Positions 7,324 through 16,600 of a stretch of 64,000 nucleotides of DNA are shown here, one piece after another; within the stretch, counting starts at the first letter, position 1, and each line of letters opens with the position of its first letter. Made by a program: the position numbers and the translations under genes. The notes below the pieces were generated by a model, which saw nothing but the letters and a program-made list of their open reading frames with translations, was not told the DNA's origin and did no database searches. The DNA comes from Paludibacteraceae bacterium (lineage in GTDB: Bacteria; Bacteroidota; Bacteroidia; Bacteroidales; Paludibacteraceae), in NCBI GenBank assembly GCA_017478725.1, contig JAFVDD010000045.1:1-64000 (forward strand), written 5' to 3'.

Positions 7324-9582
7324 ATGAAAAAATTATTTACCCTTTTTGCAGCCAGCCTTTTTGCAATAGGTATGTGGGCTGAAACGGTAACCTTTACGTT
7401 GGCAGACATCTTTGATGGGAGTCAGACATCGCAAACTGTTACATCTCCTACAGATGCAGTCGTTTCAACTAATGGCTCAAAATCAAATGCCAACGAGACT
7501 AAAATTTCCAATGACGGCAATTATTTTCAGGTGGTTCTTACCTCAGAAGTTTTTTCTGCTGCTAGTTTTAATGGTTACATTAATTCAAATGACCAAACTA
7601 AAAACTGGGGATTTCAATTCTCGACTGATGGCGGAGAGACATGGGGTACTGAATTAACGCAAGCTAATGACGGGAACAAGGCTGCACACGATATTGAGGT
7701 TAGCGTTGAGATTCCATCAGAAGCGAATGGAATTCGTATTATACGCCGTTCTGGTACAACAGCTTATCTGTACTCCATTTCCCTTGAATTAGAGTCTGCC
7801 GGTCCTGCCGTAACCTATACAGTTACCTACAAAGCTAACAACAACCTTAATCAGACAGATGTTGTTGATGATGCAGCTAAGAAAGTAAAAGCTAACATGT
7901 TTGAGGCAGAGGAAGGCTTCGCGTTTGCAGGCTGGAACACCGCAGCTGACGGTTCCGGTACAGACTATGCTGTTGGTGTTACTCTGGAGAGCAATCTTAC
8001 TCTTTATGCGCAATGGGAAGAAATATCTGCATGCACAATTCTGATTCCCGAAATATCCGGCAGTGATCCCGCTAAAGGTGACGAAATCGCGCTGAACGCC
8101 GCTTCGGAGGGCGGTGCTATCTATGTAGCAGGTATGAAGGCTGATGGTGATATCAAATACACCGAATATGGTCTGCAAATCGGCGGCGGTGGCGCAGACT
8201 CCATTCGCATTGAGCTGAACAACTACCTTAAAGAAGGTTCTATTATCACCCTCAATCTTGCAGCCGGTGGCGATAGTGAGCGTGGATTGAATATCCAGAC
8301 TTTGGGTAAATCTACTGTTTATCAAGCAAAATGGACTCCTGCAGCCAAGGGTGAAGAGAAATCATTCGAGTATGTTGTTCCTGCGGGCAGTCCGTTGATT
8401 GGCGCTAACAAGTTCTTGCTCCAACGCAACAATACAGTTTATTTGGTTCAACTGACTGTAGCTAACTGCGGCGAGGCTGTGCCGGGTATAGTTACTGTTG
8501 TTTCCCAAGAAGAAAGTCTCTCTGGTCTTAGCGTAAACGGCGAAGAAGTGGCAGCAAGTGTTCTGGCTGGTCTGAAAGAGAACAAATCGGTTGCACTGGA
8601 TGCTGAATTTGCCGTTGCACCGGTTATCGGTTTTGGTATTCACACCGTAACCACTTATAGCGATGAATCTGTAAAAGAGAGTGACAGAGTGCAAAATGTC
8701 ACAGCTACCGAAAAAGAAGGCGTGTGGGAGGCAAAAGCAACCATCGCTGAGGTTGAATATACCGTTACCGCCGTTAAGCCCACTACGGTTACCGTTACCT
8801 ACATGGACGGCGCAACCAAACTGGGTGAGGAAACACTGAAGAAAGGCGAGACCGTTAAGGAGAACGCCAAGTATGAGGTTAAACCGCTGGCTGAGTTCAA
8901 GGGCTGGTTCACCGACGCTGAATTGACTGCTGCTGCCGACCTGACTGCTGCTGTCAATGCAGACCTCACTCTCTATGCTAAGTTCGAGAAAGCGTTTGCT
9001 CAGTCGCTCAATATCGAGCAACTCGTTTTGGATGAGGGTACAGGAGCCGATATCAAAGCTATTCTGACTGCAAAGGGCTATGCTTATGATAATATCGACG
9101 CTCTGGACACTTTGAATGATGCAGATGGCAAGGTAAATCGCAACTATGCTTACCTGGGTCTCAAACTGAAGAAAGCAAGTTCTTCTTTCTCCTTCAACCT
9201 CAAGCAAGGTACTACCGTTAAAGTTCGTTTCGGAGCAATCCAAGAAGGATTTGTTATCAATGTAGATGGCACTCCGCTGAATATAGAAACTACATCGTTG
9301 GCTAACTCGGCAGTCACAGACAACCAAGTGTTTGAGTACACCGCTGAGGCCGGAGATGCATACATCGAGTTCAATGGCTTGACTGAAAAGAAGACGGTTG
9401 TTCTCAAACAGATCATGATTAATGAGGAGATTGCAGCAGTTGTTCTGCCGGGTGAGGATTCGCCGGAGGCTATTGACAATGCCAAGGCTGCTGTTAAGGC
9501 TCAGAAGGTGATCCGCGACGGTCAACTCATCATCATCCGTGACGGCAAAGAGCTCAACGTGCTTGGCACGGTTATCCGCTAA
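7324..9582 (+). CDS. Secreted multidomain protein with a B-repeat and the shared C-terminal tail
   Basis: 752 residues. A signal peptide (KKLFTLFAASLFAIGMWA) is followed by a beta-sandwich-like N-domain. One InlB/Listeria-Bacteroides B-repeat follows (YTVTYKANNN ... FAGWNTAADGSG ... LTLYAQW, about 165-235), then a second, weaker one near 500-560 (KGWFTDAELTAAADL ... LTLYAKF). It ends DGQLIIIRDGKELNVLG, the tail shared by seven proteins here. The role is probably cell-surface binding, by inference from domains. A strong terminator follows directly. No catalytic motif is visible. Confidence 0.85.
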   Translation: MKKLFTLFAASLFAIGMWAETVTFTLADIFDGSQTSQTVTSPTDAVVSTNGSKSNANETKISNDGNYFQVVLTSEVFSAASFNGYINSNDQTKNWGFQFSTDGGETWGTELTQANDGNKAAHDIEVSVEIPSEANGIRIIRRSGTTAYLYSISLELESAGPAVTYTVTYKANNNLNQTDVVDDAAKKVKANMFEAEEGFAFAGWNTAADGSGTDYAVGVTLESNLTLYAQWEEISACTILIPEISGSDPAKGDEIALNAASEGGAIYVAGMKADGDIKYTEYGLQIGGGGADSIRIELNNYLKEGSIITLNLAAGGDSERGLNIQTLGKSTVYQAKWTPAAKGEEKSFEYVVPAGSPLIGANKFLLQRNNTVYLVQLTVANCGEAVPGIVTVVSQEESLSGLSVNGEEVAASVLAGLKENKSVALDAEFAVAPVIGFGIHTVTTYSDESVKESDRVQNVTATEKEGVWEAKATIAEVEYTVTAVKPTTVTVTYMDGATKLGEETLKKGETVKENAKYEVKPLAEFKGWFTDAELTAAADLTAAVNADLTLYAKFEKAFAQSLNIEQLVLDEGTGADIKAILTAKGYAYDNIDALDTLNDADGKVNRNYAYLGLKLKKASSSFSFNLKQGTTVKVRFGAIQEGFVINVDGTPLNIETTSLANSAVTDNQVFEYTAEAGDAYIEFNGLTEKKTVVLKQIMINEEIAAVVLPGEDSPEAIDNAKAAVKAQKVIRDGQLIIIRDGKELNVLGTVIR

Positions 9583-9601
9583 CCGGATAGATGCTTATCT
9601 A

Positions 9602-9634
9602 ACAAAAAATCCCGCCCTGCGCGGGATTTTTTGT
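9602..9634 (+). terminator. Intrinsic terminator after the secreted protein gene
   Basis: TCCCGC (9610-9615), loop CCTGC, GCGGGA (9621-9626), flanked by A6 and T6, so it can act in both directions. Confidence 0.9.
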
Positions 9635-9640
9635 TATTTA

Positions 9641-9672
9641 TTTGCATAATCCAAAAAAATATACTACCTTTG
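9641..9672 (+). promoter_or_regulatory. Promoter of the first MNT nucleotidyltransferase
   Basis: TTTG (9641-9644), 20 bases, TACCTTTG (9665-9672). The promoter and leader are nearly the same as those of the second nucleotidyltransferase at 17795-17840. Confidence 0.75.
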
Positions 9673-9699
9673 CAGCGAAAATTGGAGGATAGGTATATT

Positions 9700-10020
9700 A
9701 TGCGTACATCTAAATCATTTATATCTCGCCTGACTATGTTGGGGAAACAAGTGCTCCCGGGCAATGCCTCATTATGGCTGTACGGTTCTCGTGCGCGTGA
9801 AGATGCGCACGCAGATTCCGATTGGGATATACTGATTCTGCTTGATAAAGAACAGCAGGACGCAGACGATTTTGGTAAATATGCGTATCCTCTCACCTTG
9901 ATGGCTGCCAAGGAGAATCAGTTGGTCATTCCCCAAATATACACCCGTAAACAATGGGAAAGGATGCGCTTCACTCCGTTTGTTAAAAATGTAGAACACG
10001 ATAAATTGATATTAGTATGA
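9700..10020 (+). CDS. MNT-type minimal nucleotidyltransferase (MntA-like antitoxin)
   Basis: 106 residues. The ATG at 9700 is chosen over an in-frame ATG at 9631, because the promoter lies between the two and GGAGG stands before the later one. The motif GSRAREDAHADSDWDILIL is the GS-x(n)-DxD signature of minimal nucleotidyltransferases, which transfer AMP onto their HEPN partner toxins. The stop overlaps the start of a HEPN-like frame (ATGA) that is cut short after about 12 recognisable codons, so this antitoxin seems to have lost its toxin. The rest is a short helical tail. Confidence 0.8.
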   Translation: MRTSKSFISRLTMLGKQVLPGNASLWLYGSRAREDAHADSDWDILILLDKEQQDADDFGKYAYPLTLMAAKENQLVIPQIYTRKQWERMRFTPFVKNVEHDKLILV

Positions 10021-10079
10021 GCCTTTCCGAAGAAGAACGCCGCATAAAGTGTTCGTTCAGAAGAACCATGCTGCAATAG
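10017..10079 (+). pseudogene. Stump of a HEPN-domain toxin gene
   Basis: 20 codons starting in the ATGA overlap with the nucleotidyltransferase. MSLSEEERRI is the typical beginning of HEPN-domain partners of MNT enzymes. After that the frame changes to an unrelated KCSFRRTMLQ and stops. A terminator follows 35 bases later, so the remaining roughly 110 codons of HEPN are deleted rather than shifted. The identification rests on ten residues plus position. Confidence 0.55.
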
Positions 10080-10113
10080 GCAAATAACTCTATTTTCGTA
10101 TTTTATCCCCTAT

Positions 10114-10142
10114 ACAGCTCGCTTTGGCGGGCTGTTTTTTTT
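10114..10142 (+). terminator. Intrinsic terminator after the MNT/HEPN remnant
   Basis: ACAGCTCGC (10114-10122), TTTG loop, GCGGGCTGT (10127-10135), then seven T. It is a clean stem with one mismatch. Confidence 0.88.
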
Positions 10143-10296
10143 GTGGGGTAGCCTGCTAGTCTTCTAGCTTTATAGTTTTCTAGTATTATAGTCTTTTAGT
10201 TCTTCGGAGATTTGGGATATGGATCGTTTGAAATGGTGCGTTTTGTTAATAATCGGCTACACCTTGTTATTATTCGCGCACGTGAGGGGCTTGAAA
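10143..10296. other. Gene-free stretch with short TAG-rich repeats
   Basis: Contains a degenerate tract of TAGTCTTCTAG-like units at 10156-10203 and no frame I can support. It ends at the promoter of the BRO remnant. Confidence 0.4.
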
Positions 10297-10328
10297 TTTG
10301 CACAATTCAGAGAATTGTATTAATTTTG
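10297..10328 (+). promoter_or_regulatory. Promoter ahead of the BRO remnant and giant adhesin
   Basis: TTTG (10297-10300), 20 bases, TAATTTTG (10321-10328). The surrounding bases (TTTGCACAAT ... TATTAATTTTG) closely resemble the promoter at 18612-18643, which drives the paralogous adhesin. Confidence 0.7.
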
Positions 10329-10422
10329 CACACATTTTTTGCGGCAAAACAATGCTTGATACTCAAAAAATCTTAATAATCGTACATTTTTGCTAAATAG
10401 AGTTTGCAAAACGGCAAGTACT

Positions 10423-10674
10423 ATGTCACAACAAGAAGCAATAAAACTATTTGACAGCAAACAGATACGCACTGTTTGGGATGAAGAGAAAGAAGAATGG
10501 TATTTCTCCGTTGCTGATTGTGTAGCCGTTCTTACGGATAGTACCAATCCTACTGACTACTTGAAAAAAATGCGTCAAAGGGATGCGGAGTTGTCCAAAG
10601 GGTGGGGACAAATTGTCCCCCCCTTGCTTATCAAGCCACTAAATATAGAAATTTTTAAAGTACAAAAGATATGA
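10423..10674 (+). pseudogene. Truncated BRO-N family protein
   Basis: 83 residues from ATG 10423; the in-frame ATG at 10390 would add 11 unlikely residues. SVADCVAVLTDSTNPTDYLKKMRQRD and AELSKGWGQIVPPL are typical of the first 70 residues of BRO-N/antirepressor-like proteins of phages and mobile elements. The usual continuation (a T-P-L stretch and the rest of the domain) is missing, and the frame switches to NIEIFKVQKI and stops. Its TGA overlaps the ATG of the 2351-residue adhesin (ATGA), so translation of the stump may feed ribosomes to the adhesin. Confidence 0.7.
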
Positions 10675-13600
10675 GATTATTTACTGAAAATCAATTATTT
10701 ACACAATGTGCAAATAGTGTAAAGTCTAGGATTGACTCGAAGCGCTTCCGACTTGCCCTCTGCTTGCCCCGTGTTTGCCTCCTGTTCTGCCTGCTGGCGT
10801 TCCTGGGAATGAGCACCCAAGAGGCGTGGGCAGGTGCCGGAGATATTAAGTTTACTGCAACTGCTCAGTCGCAGCCTGAAGCGGGTGGATATGTGACAAT
10901 AAAATCATCTACAGGAACTTATTCCTATACAACGACTTCTGCTTCATTGTCACAAACAAAAACGTCGAGCTATAAAGTAATCGGGGGGTATCAGTCTACC
11001 TCTGCGACGTTTTATTACTATGCATCAGAAGAAACAGGTTATACATTCAAAGGCTGGTCAACTTCGTCTTCTGCCGCCTCTGGAGATACTTCTAACCCAA
11101 TGAGTAAAACTTATACAGGAACAGGTAACATTTGGGGCAATGCTACTTCCAATGCATCAAAATACTACGCTATCTTTAAAGCCAATACCTATACGGTGAC
11201 CTTTAATGTGAATGGTGATGCAGTGAGTGCAGGTAGTGTGAATACGACGAGTAAGCCCGTGACGTATGACGGTACGTATGGTGACCTGCCGACACCGACG
11301 CGTCGCTGGTACACATTTGCAGGTTGGTACACTGAGGCAAGTGGGGGAACACAAGTGACCTCTAGTACAACCGTTAAAACAGCGTCGAACCACACACTCT
11401 ATGCGCATTGGACACTCACTCCGGAAAGTCAGACGCTTTCATGGGATGAAGGAACGTTGTATTTGTTGGCAAGAGGTCAACGCCAAGCTATTTCAGTGTC
11501 TGCAACTTCCGGCTTGACAGCATTTACCTATTCGTCCGACAACGAAGATGTGATTGCTATAGATGGCGAGTATATGGTAGCTAAGGCAAATGGCGAAGCT
11601 AATATAACCGTTAATCAGGCAGGAAACACGTATTTTAAAGCGAGCTCAATAACCACCAAATTCACCGTACTATCGAAAGAGACGCCGGTGTTTACAGCGA
11701 ATGGTTTTAGTGATGATGCAACAAAAGAACTGAAAGTGGGCGACCAAGTGACGTTGAACGTGGCAAACGTGAGCGATGGATTGGCCGGTGATTTCCGCGC
11801 AAGCACCGGAAAAGGAAATGATGTGATGGGTATAGAGCGTGAGTCCAACGTGCTTACGTTTAGTGCTCTCCATGAAGGAACTGACGCTATCACCGTTACA
11901 CAAACAGAGAATGGAGATATCTTTGGGTTGACAAAGACTTATTCATTCAACGTAACGCGCTATGAGCCGGAGTTTACGCTGAGCAAGACTGCGTTGGAAC
12001 TGGATCAAACAGCCACTTTGTCGTTGAGCAATGTGGATGGTGCACAAATCTCGTTTGCACCGGAAGGTATTGTTTCGTATAATGGTAATACGGGCGTAAT
12101 TACGGCTGTAGCTGTAGGTACAACTACGCTGACTGTTTCGCAGCCGCAGACGAACAGTATTGCCGCCAAAGAGACGCAATATACGATTACGGTGAGCAAG
12201 AAAACGCCGACATTGACCGTAAAGATGAACGGTACTGCACGCACCTCTTTGTCAATCGCAAGGGGAAATACAGTAGCGATAGCATTTGACAAGGTGTCGG
12301 ATGCTGATGTGGTAGTAACCAACGTCAGCGGTTCGCAATACGCATCGTACGTGAACGGCGTAATGACCGCCGGCGCAGTTGGTTCGGCTAAGTACCGCGC
12401 AACATTAGCAGAGACAGAGACATATCAGGCAAAATCAGTTGATTTTACGCTGACTGTGACGGCAAATAGCGCGCACGTACCTTTCTCTATTACAAACGAA
12501 TCAGTATATAATGCACTCAAATCCGGCACTAGCGGGGACGTGGCATGGGATAGTAGTAATGGCATTGGAGTCGGCAAAACCGATAGTTGGAGCGTGGGGA
12601 ATTGGGATGACAAATATGTGACACTACATTTTGCAGGTGTTCCTGATCAACTGTCCTTTGATTACAAGTTTGTTTATCGCGATAATGGACTTAACAAGAT
12701 GACAGCAACCGCTCCTTTGGGTTCTACAGACCCAAATCAATTGTATTTTATCTATGCGGACGAGAGTGCGGACGGTTCTACATGGTCAGCCATCATGAAT
12801 GACCAAGATATTGATAAAGATAATTGGAAATCCTATACAAAACAACTGAAGAAATCAACGCGGTATATTCGTTTCCACCTGCACGCCAATTATGGTGCTT
12901 GGTTCAAGAATATTAGAGTAACCGAATTATCTTATCTGGAAACTCCGGATCCTGCAACGGTTGATTTCGGTTCGGCGGTCATCAACTCGGGTGAGGTAAG
13001 CGAGACATCATTGGTGAACTGGTGTAATATCGCTCCATTGAGTGTGACCAGCAGCAATCCGCGTTTCACAGTATCACCTGCAAGTTTTGCTAATTTTGAC
13101 CAGTATGCTACTCAATCGCTGACCATCGGTTATACCCATACCAGCGAGGCCGGAACCAACGAAGGTGATATTACGATCACCAATGGGACGAACACCAAAA
13201 CGATTCATGTAAAGGCAGTGACGACCAAGCGTCCGCAGACCATCACATGGAATGCCCAGTTGGCTGCAACAGGTTTTGCCATGAATGTAGGCGAGCAATA
13301 CCCGGATTCAGAGGCAGTGGCCGTAGTGGCTACTGCTACAAGCGGCGAGCGCATTACTTTCACCTCGGATAACTCAGACGCAGTAGAGGTAATCGCTGAC
13401 ACAGCCCTGCTCGCTAAAGGTATCGGTACGGCGAATATTACTGCCCACCAAGCCGGTGATGCAGAGTATGAAGAAGTAAGTAGCACAAAGCAGTTTGTAG
13501 TAACTTTGCTCCAAAAACAAAGCATCACATGGGATCAGAACCTCTACGGTTTGCTTACTACAAGCGGTAATGTGACGCTGACAGCTACTGCTACCAGCGG

Positions 13601-16600
13601 CGGCGAAATAACCTATGTGTCGGCCGATGAGCATGTGGTGAAAGTAAATGGCAATGTGTTGCAGGTAGTAGGCGAAGGAGAAACGTATATTACGGCATCG
13701 CAAGCCGGAGGCGTAGATGACGAAGGAGTAGAATGGCTGGCAGTGTCGCAGGACAATTATGTGATTGTACGCAATCCGGCATCACAGTGTAACGGAATGG
13801 CACTTAATCCGACATCAGTAACTCTCAAGAGCAACGACAAGATATATGATTTGTCCGGTATTCCGGCAACGTTGACATTTACAGCGAAACACGGAACCAA
13901 ATCCGCTTTGTGGGGAACGGCACCGAGTTACGCACCGCTACTTGTGGAGCAATTCGCCTTTAAGAATAACCAATGGGACTGGTTTGAAGTGTACAACAAG
14001 GTGGTGGGTACCGGCGATACACAATCCGGTAATATTACGCTTGACGAATCTGCTAAGAAAATACGTGTCTCTACTATTGAATCAGGAACAGACCATACAA
14101 TCAGTAATCTGCGCGTGACACGCAAGAAATTTATGCGCGCTGATGTAGCTGCTATCAATCTGGAAGTAGAGAGCAATGCCGCATGGAATCAAGACATTAC
14201 TATTAGCCACTCTAATATTGACGTAATGACCATCAGCAGCAAGCAAGGTTTCGTGAACTTGAGTTCCTCTACACTTGGCGAAGGCTGCGACGACTACGAA
14301 GATGACAAGTTTACAGTTTCGTTCACTCCGACGGAGAAAAACCGCGAGTATCTGGATACGATTGTGATTACGGATAACAAGGCTCAGCCAAGCACCATCA
14401 CTATACCTGTACGCTTGTACTCGAAAGGACTGAACCAGTCCATCACCGGATTTACATTGCCTGAGACTGCTATTACTACTGATGATATTGAGGTTTCCGC
14501 TTCGGCCACCAGTGAACTGGAAGTTAGTTTCGAGAGTTCGAATGAGAATATAGCATATGTGGCTGACGGCAAGTTGGTTATTCTCTCTGACGGAACGGTA
14601 ACCATTACAGCTATTCAGGAAGGTAATGCCAAGTACGATGCGGCAGAGCCGATAGCTCAGACGATTACGCTCACCAAGGCGACTACCTCTATCGTTACTG
14701 CGCCTACAGCGGCAGGTCTTGTGTATGGACAGAAACTGGAAGCATCTGCGCTGACAGGAGGCGAGGGTAGTGTAGCCGGTTCGTTCGTATGGGAACAGCC
14801 CGAGGCCATACCGGCTGCCGGTACTCCTACCTATACAGTATTGTTTGTACCAACGCAAAACGGTATCTATGCCACCAGCAGCACTCTGGTAAGTCTGCGC
14901 GTGGAGAAAGCTACGCCGCAGATAATTACAGCGCCTACTGCTTCGGATATCACGATTGCACAAGGCTTGAGCGACAGCGAACTCACCGGCGGTGAGGCGT
15001 CAGTAGAAGGTACATTCGCATGGAAGAACGCAGCTGAGCGTCGTCTGAAAGCCGGCGAATATACTCGCACGGTAGTCTTCACTCCTGCTGATGCAAGCTA
15101 TAATACAGTAGAAATATCAGTTAGCATAACCGTCATCAATGTATTGGCTCAGATAACAGAAAAACCTGTTATCGTAACCGAGAATATTGTATATGGCGTT
15201 ACGTTGGCAGACATTGAGATGCAAGGCGGAGCAGCCAACGTGGAAGGTACGTTCGAATGGAAAGATTCTACGCTTGTGCTTCAGGCCGGTACGCATGATT
15301 ACGAAGCGCAGTTTGTTCCCGAAGATTTGGAACTCTACGCTGTAGTCTCTGTGCCCCTCTCTGTTACTGTAGCCAAGGCTACGCCGGAGATTACTACTCT
15401 GCCGACAGCTGCCGGGCTGGTATATGGCCAACTCTTGAGCGAATCGTCCCTGACAGACTATGAGACATCTGTTTCCGGTACATTCGTATGGGAGAATGGC
15501 GATGAACTCCTAAATGCAGGTGAATATACCAAGGCTGTGGTCTTTGTGCCTGCTGATGCTGATAACTACAATACCGTTCCGGGTGAGGTTTCTGTCAGCG
15601 TTGCCAAAGCTGAGGCTTCTGTTATCGCTCCGACGGCTGTTGCCGACCTTGTTTACAACGGTGAGGCGCAGACGCTGGTAGCTGCCGGTTCGGCTAACGG
15701 CGGTGAGCTGCAATACTCGCTGGACGGCGAGAACTGGAGCACCGAGCTGCCGAGTGCTACCCTCGCAGGCGCGTACGCGATATACTATAAGGTGGTAGGC
15801 GACGCCAACCACAGCGATATCGCTGCTGCCGGTCTGGATGTAGTAATCAACTCATACTATACGGTTAAACACCTGCAGCAGAATATCGAAGACGATAACT
15901 ATACAGAGGTAGAAGCCGACCGTCAGCAGATTATAGCTGCCGTAGGCGAAGAAACCGAAGCTGCTCCCAAGAGCTATACCGGTTTCCATGCGAACAATTT
16001 CGCGCAGACCGCTATCGCCGCTGACGGTAGTACAGTAGTTGAGATCTACTACAACCGCGATCTGTTTGTGGTTAAGTTTATGGACGGCGAGACAGAACTG
16101 CAAAACGATGAGTACCGTTATGGTGCCACTATTACTGCTCCGGCTAACCCGACCAAAGAGGCTACGGTTCAGTATTCCTATACGTTTGCAGGCTGGACGC
16201 CGGAGGTAGTGAGCGTCGTAACCAACAATGCTACTTATACCGCGCAGTTTGATGCTACTGTCAATACCTACACTATCACCTTCCAAAACGCAGACGGTAC
16301 AGAGCTGCAACGCAGCACCTTGGCTTACGGTGAGACACCTGAGTATGCAGGTGAGACACCGGCCAAAGCGGCTGATGCACAATACACCTATACCTTCAAT
16401 GGCTGGGATGCCGAGATAGCTGCCGTAACAGGCGATGCTACATACACGGCTACGTTCAACAGCACAGTGAATGAGTACACGGTAATCTTCCAAAACGAAG
16501 ACGGTACAGAGTTACAACGCAGCACCTTGGCTTATGGTGAGACGCCTGAGTATGCAGGCGAGACTCCGGCCAAAGCGGCTGACGCACAGTACAGCTATAC

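Noticed and set aside
8362..9525. 387-residue minus-strand frame under the secreted protein gene
   Set aside because: Antisense shadow; Cys/Ser-rich, random-looking product. Similar shadows at 14082-14963, 16920-17801, 23617-24645, 41257-42261 and 46254-47213 were rejected for the same reason.
9631..9699. Longer start for the first nucleotidyltransferase
   Set aside because: The -7 box at 9665-9672 lies inside that extension, so transcription would start after the upstream ATG.
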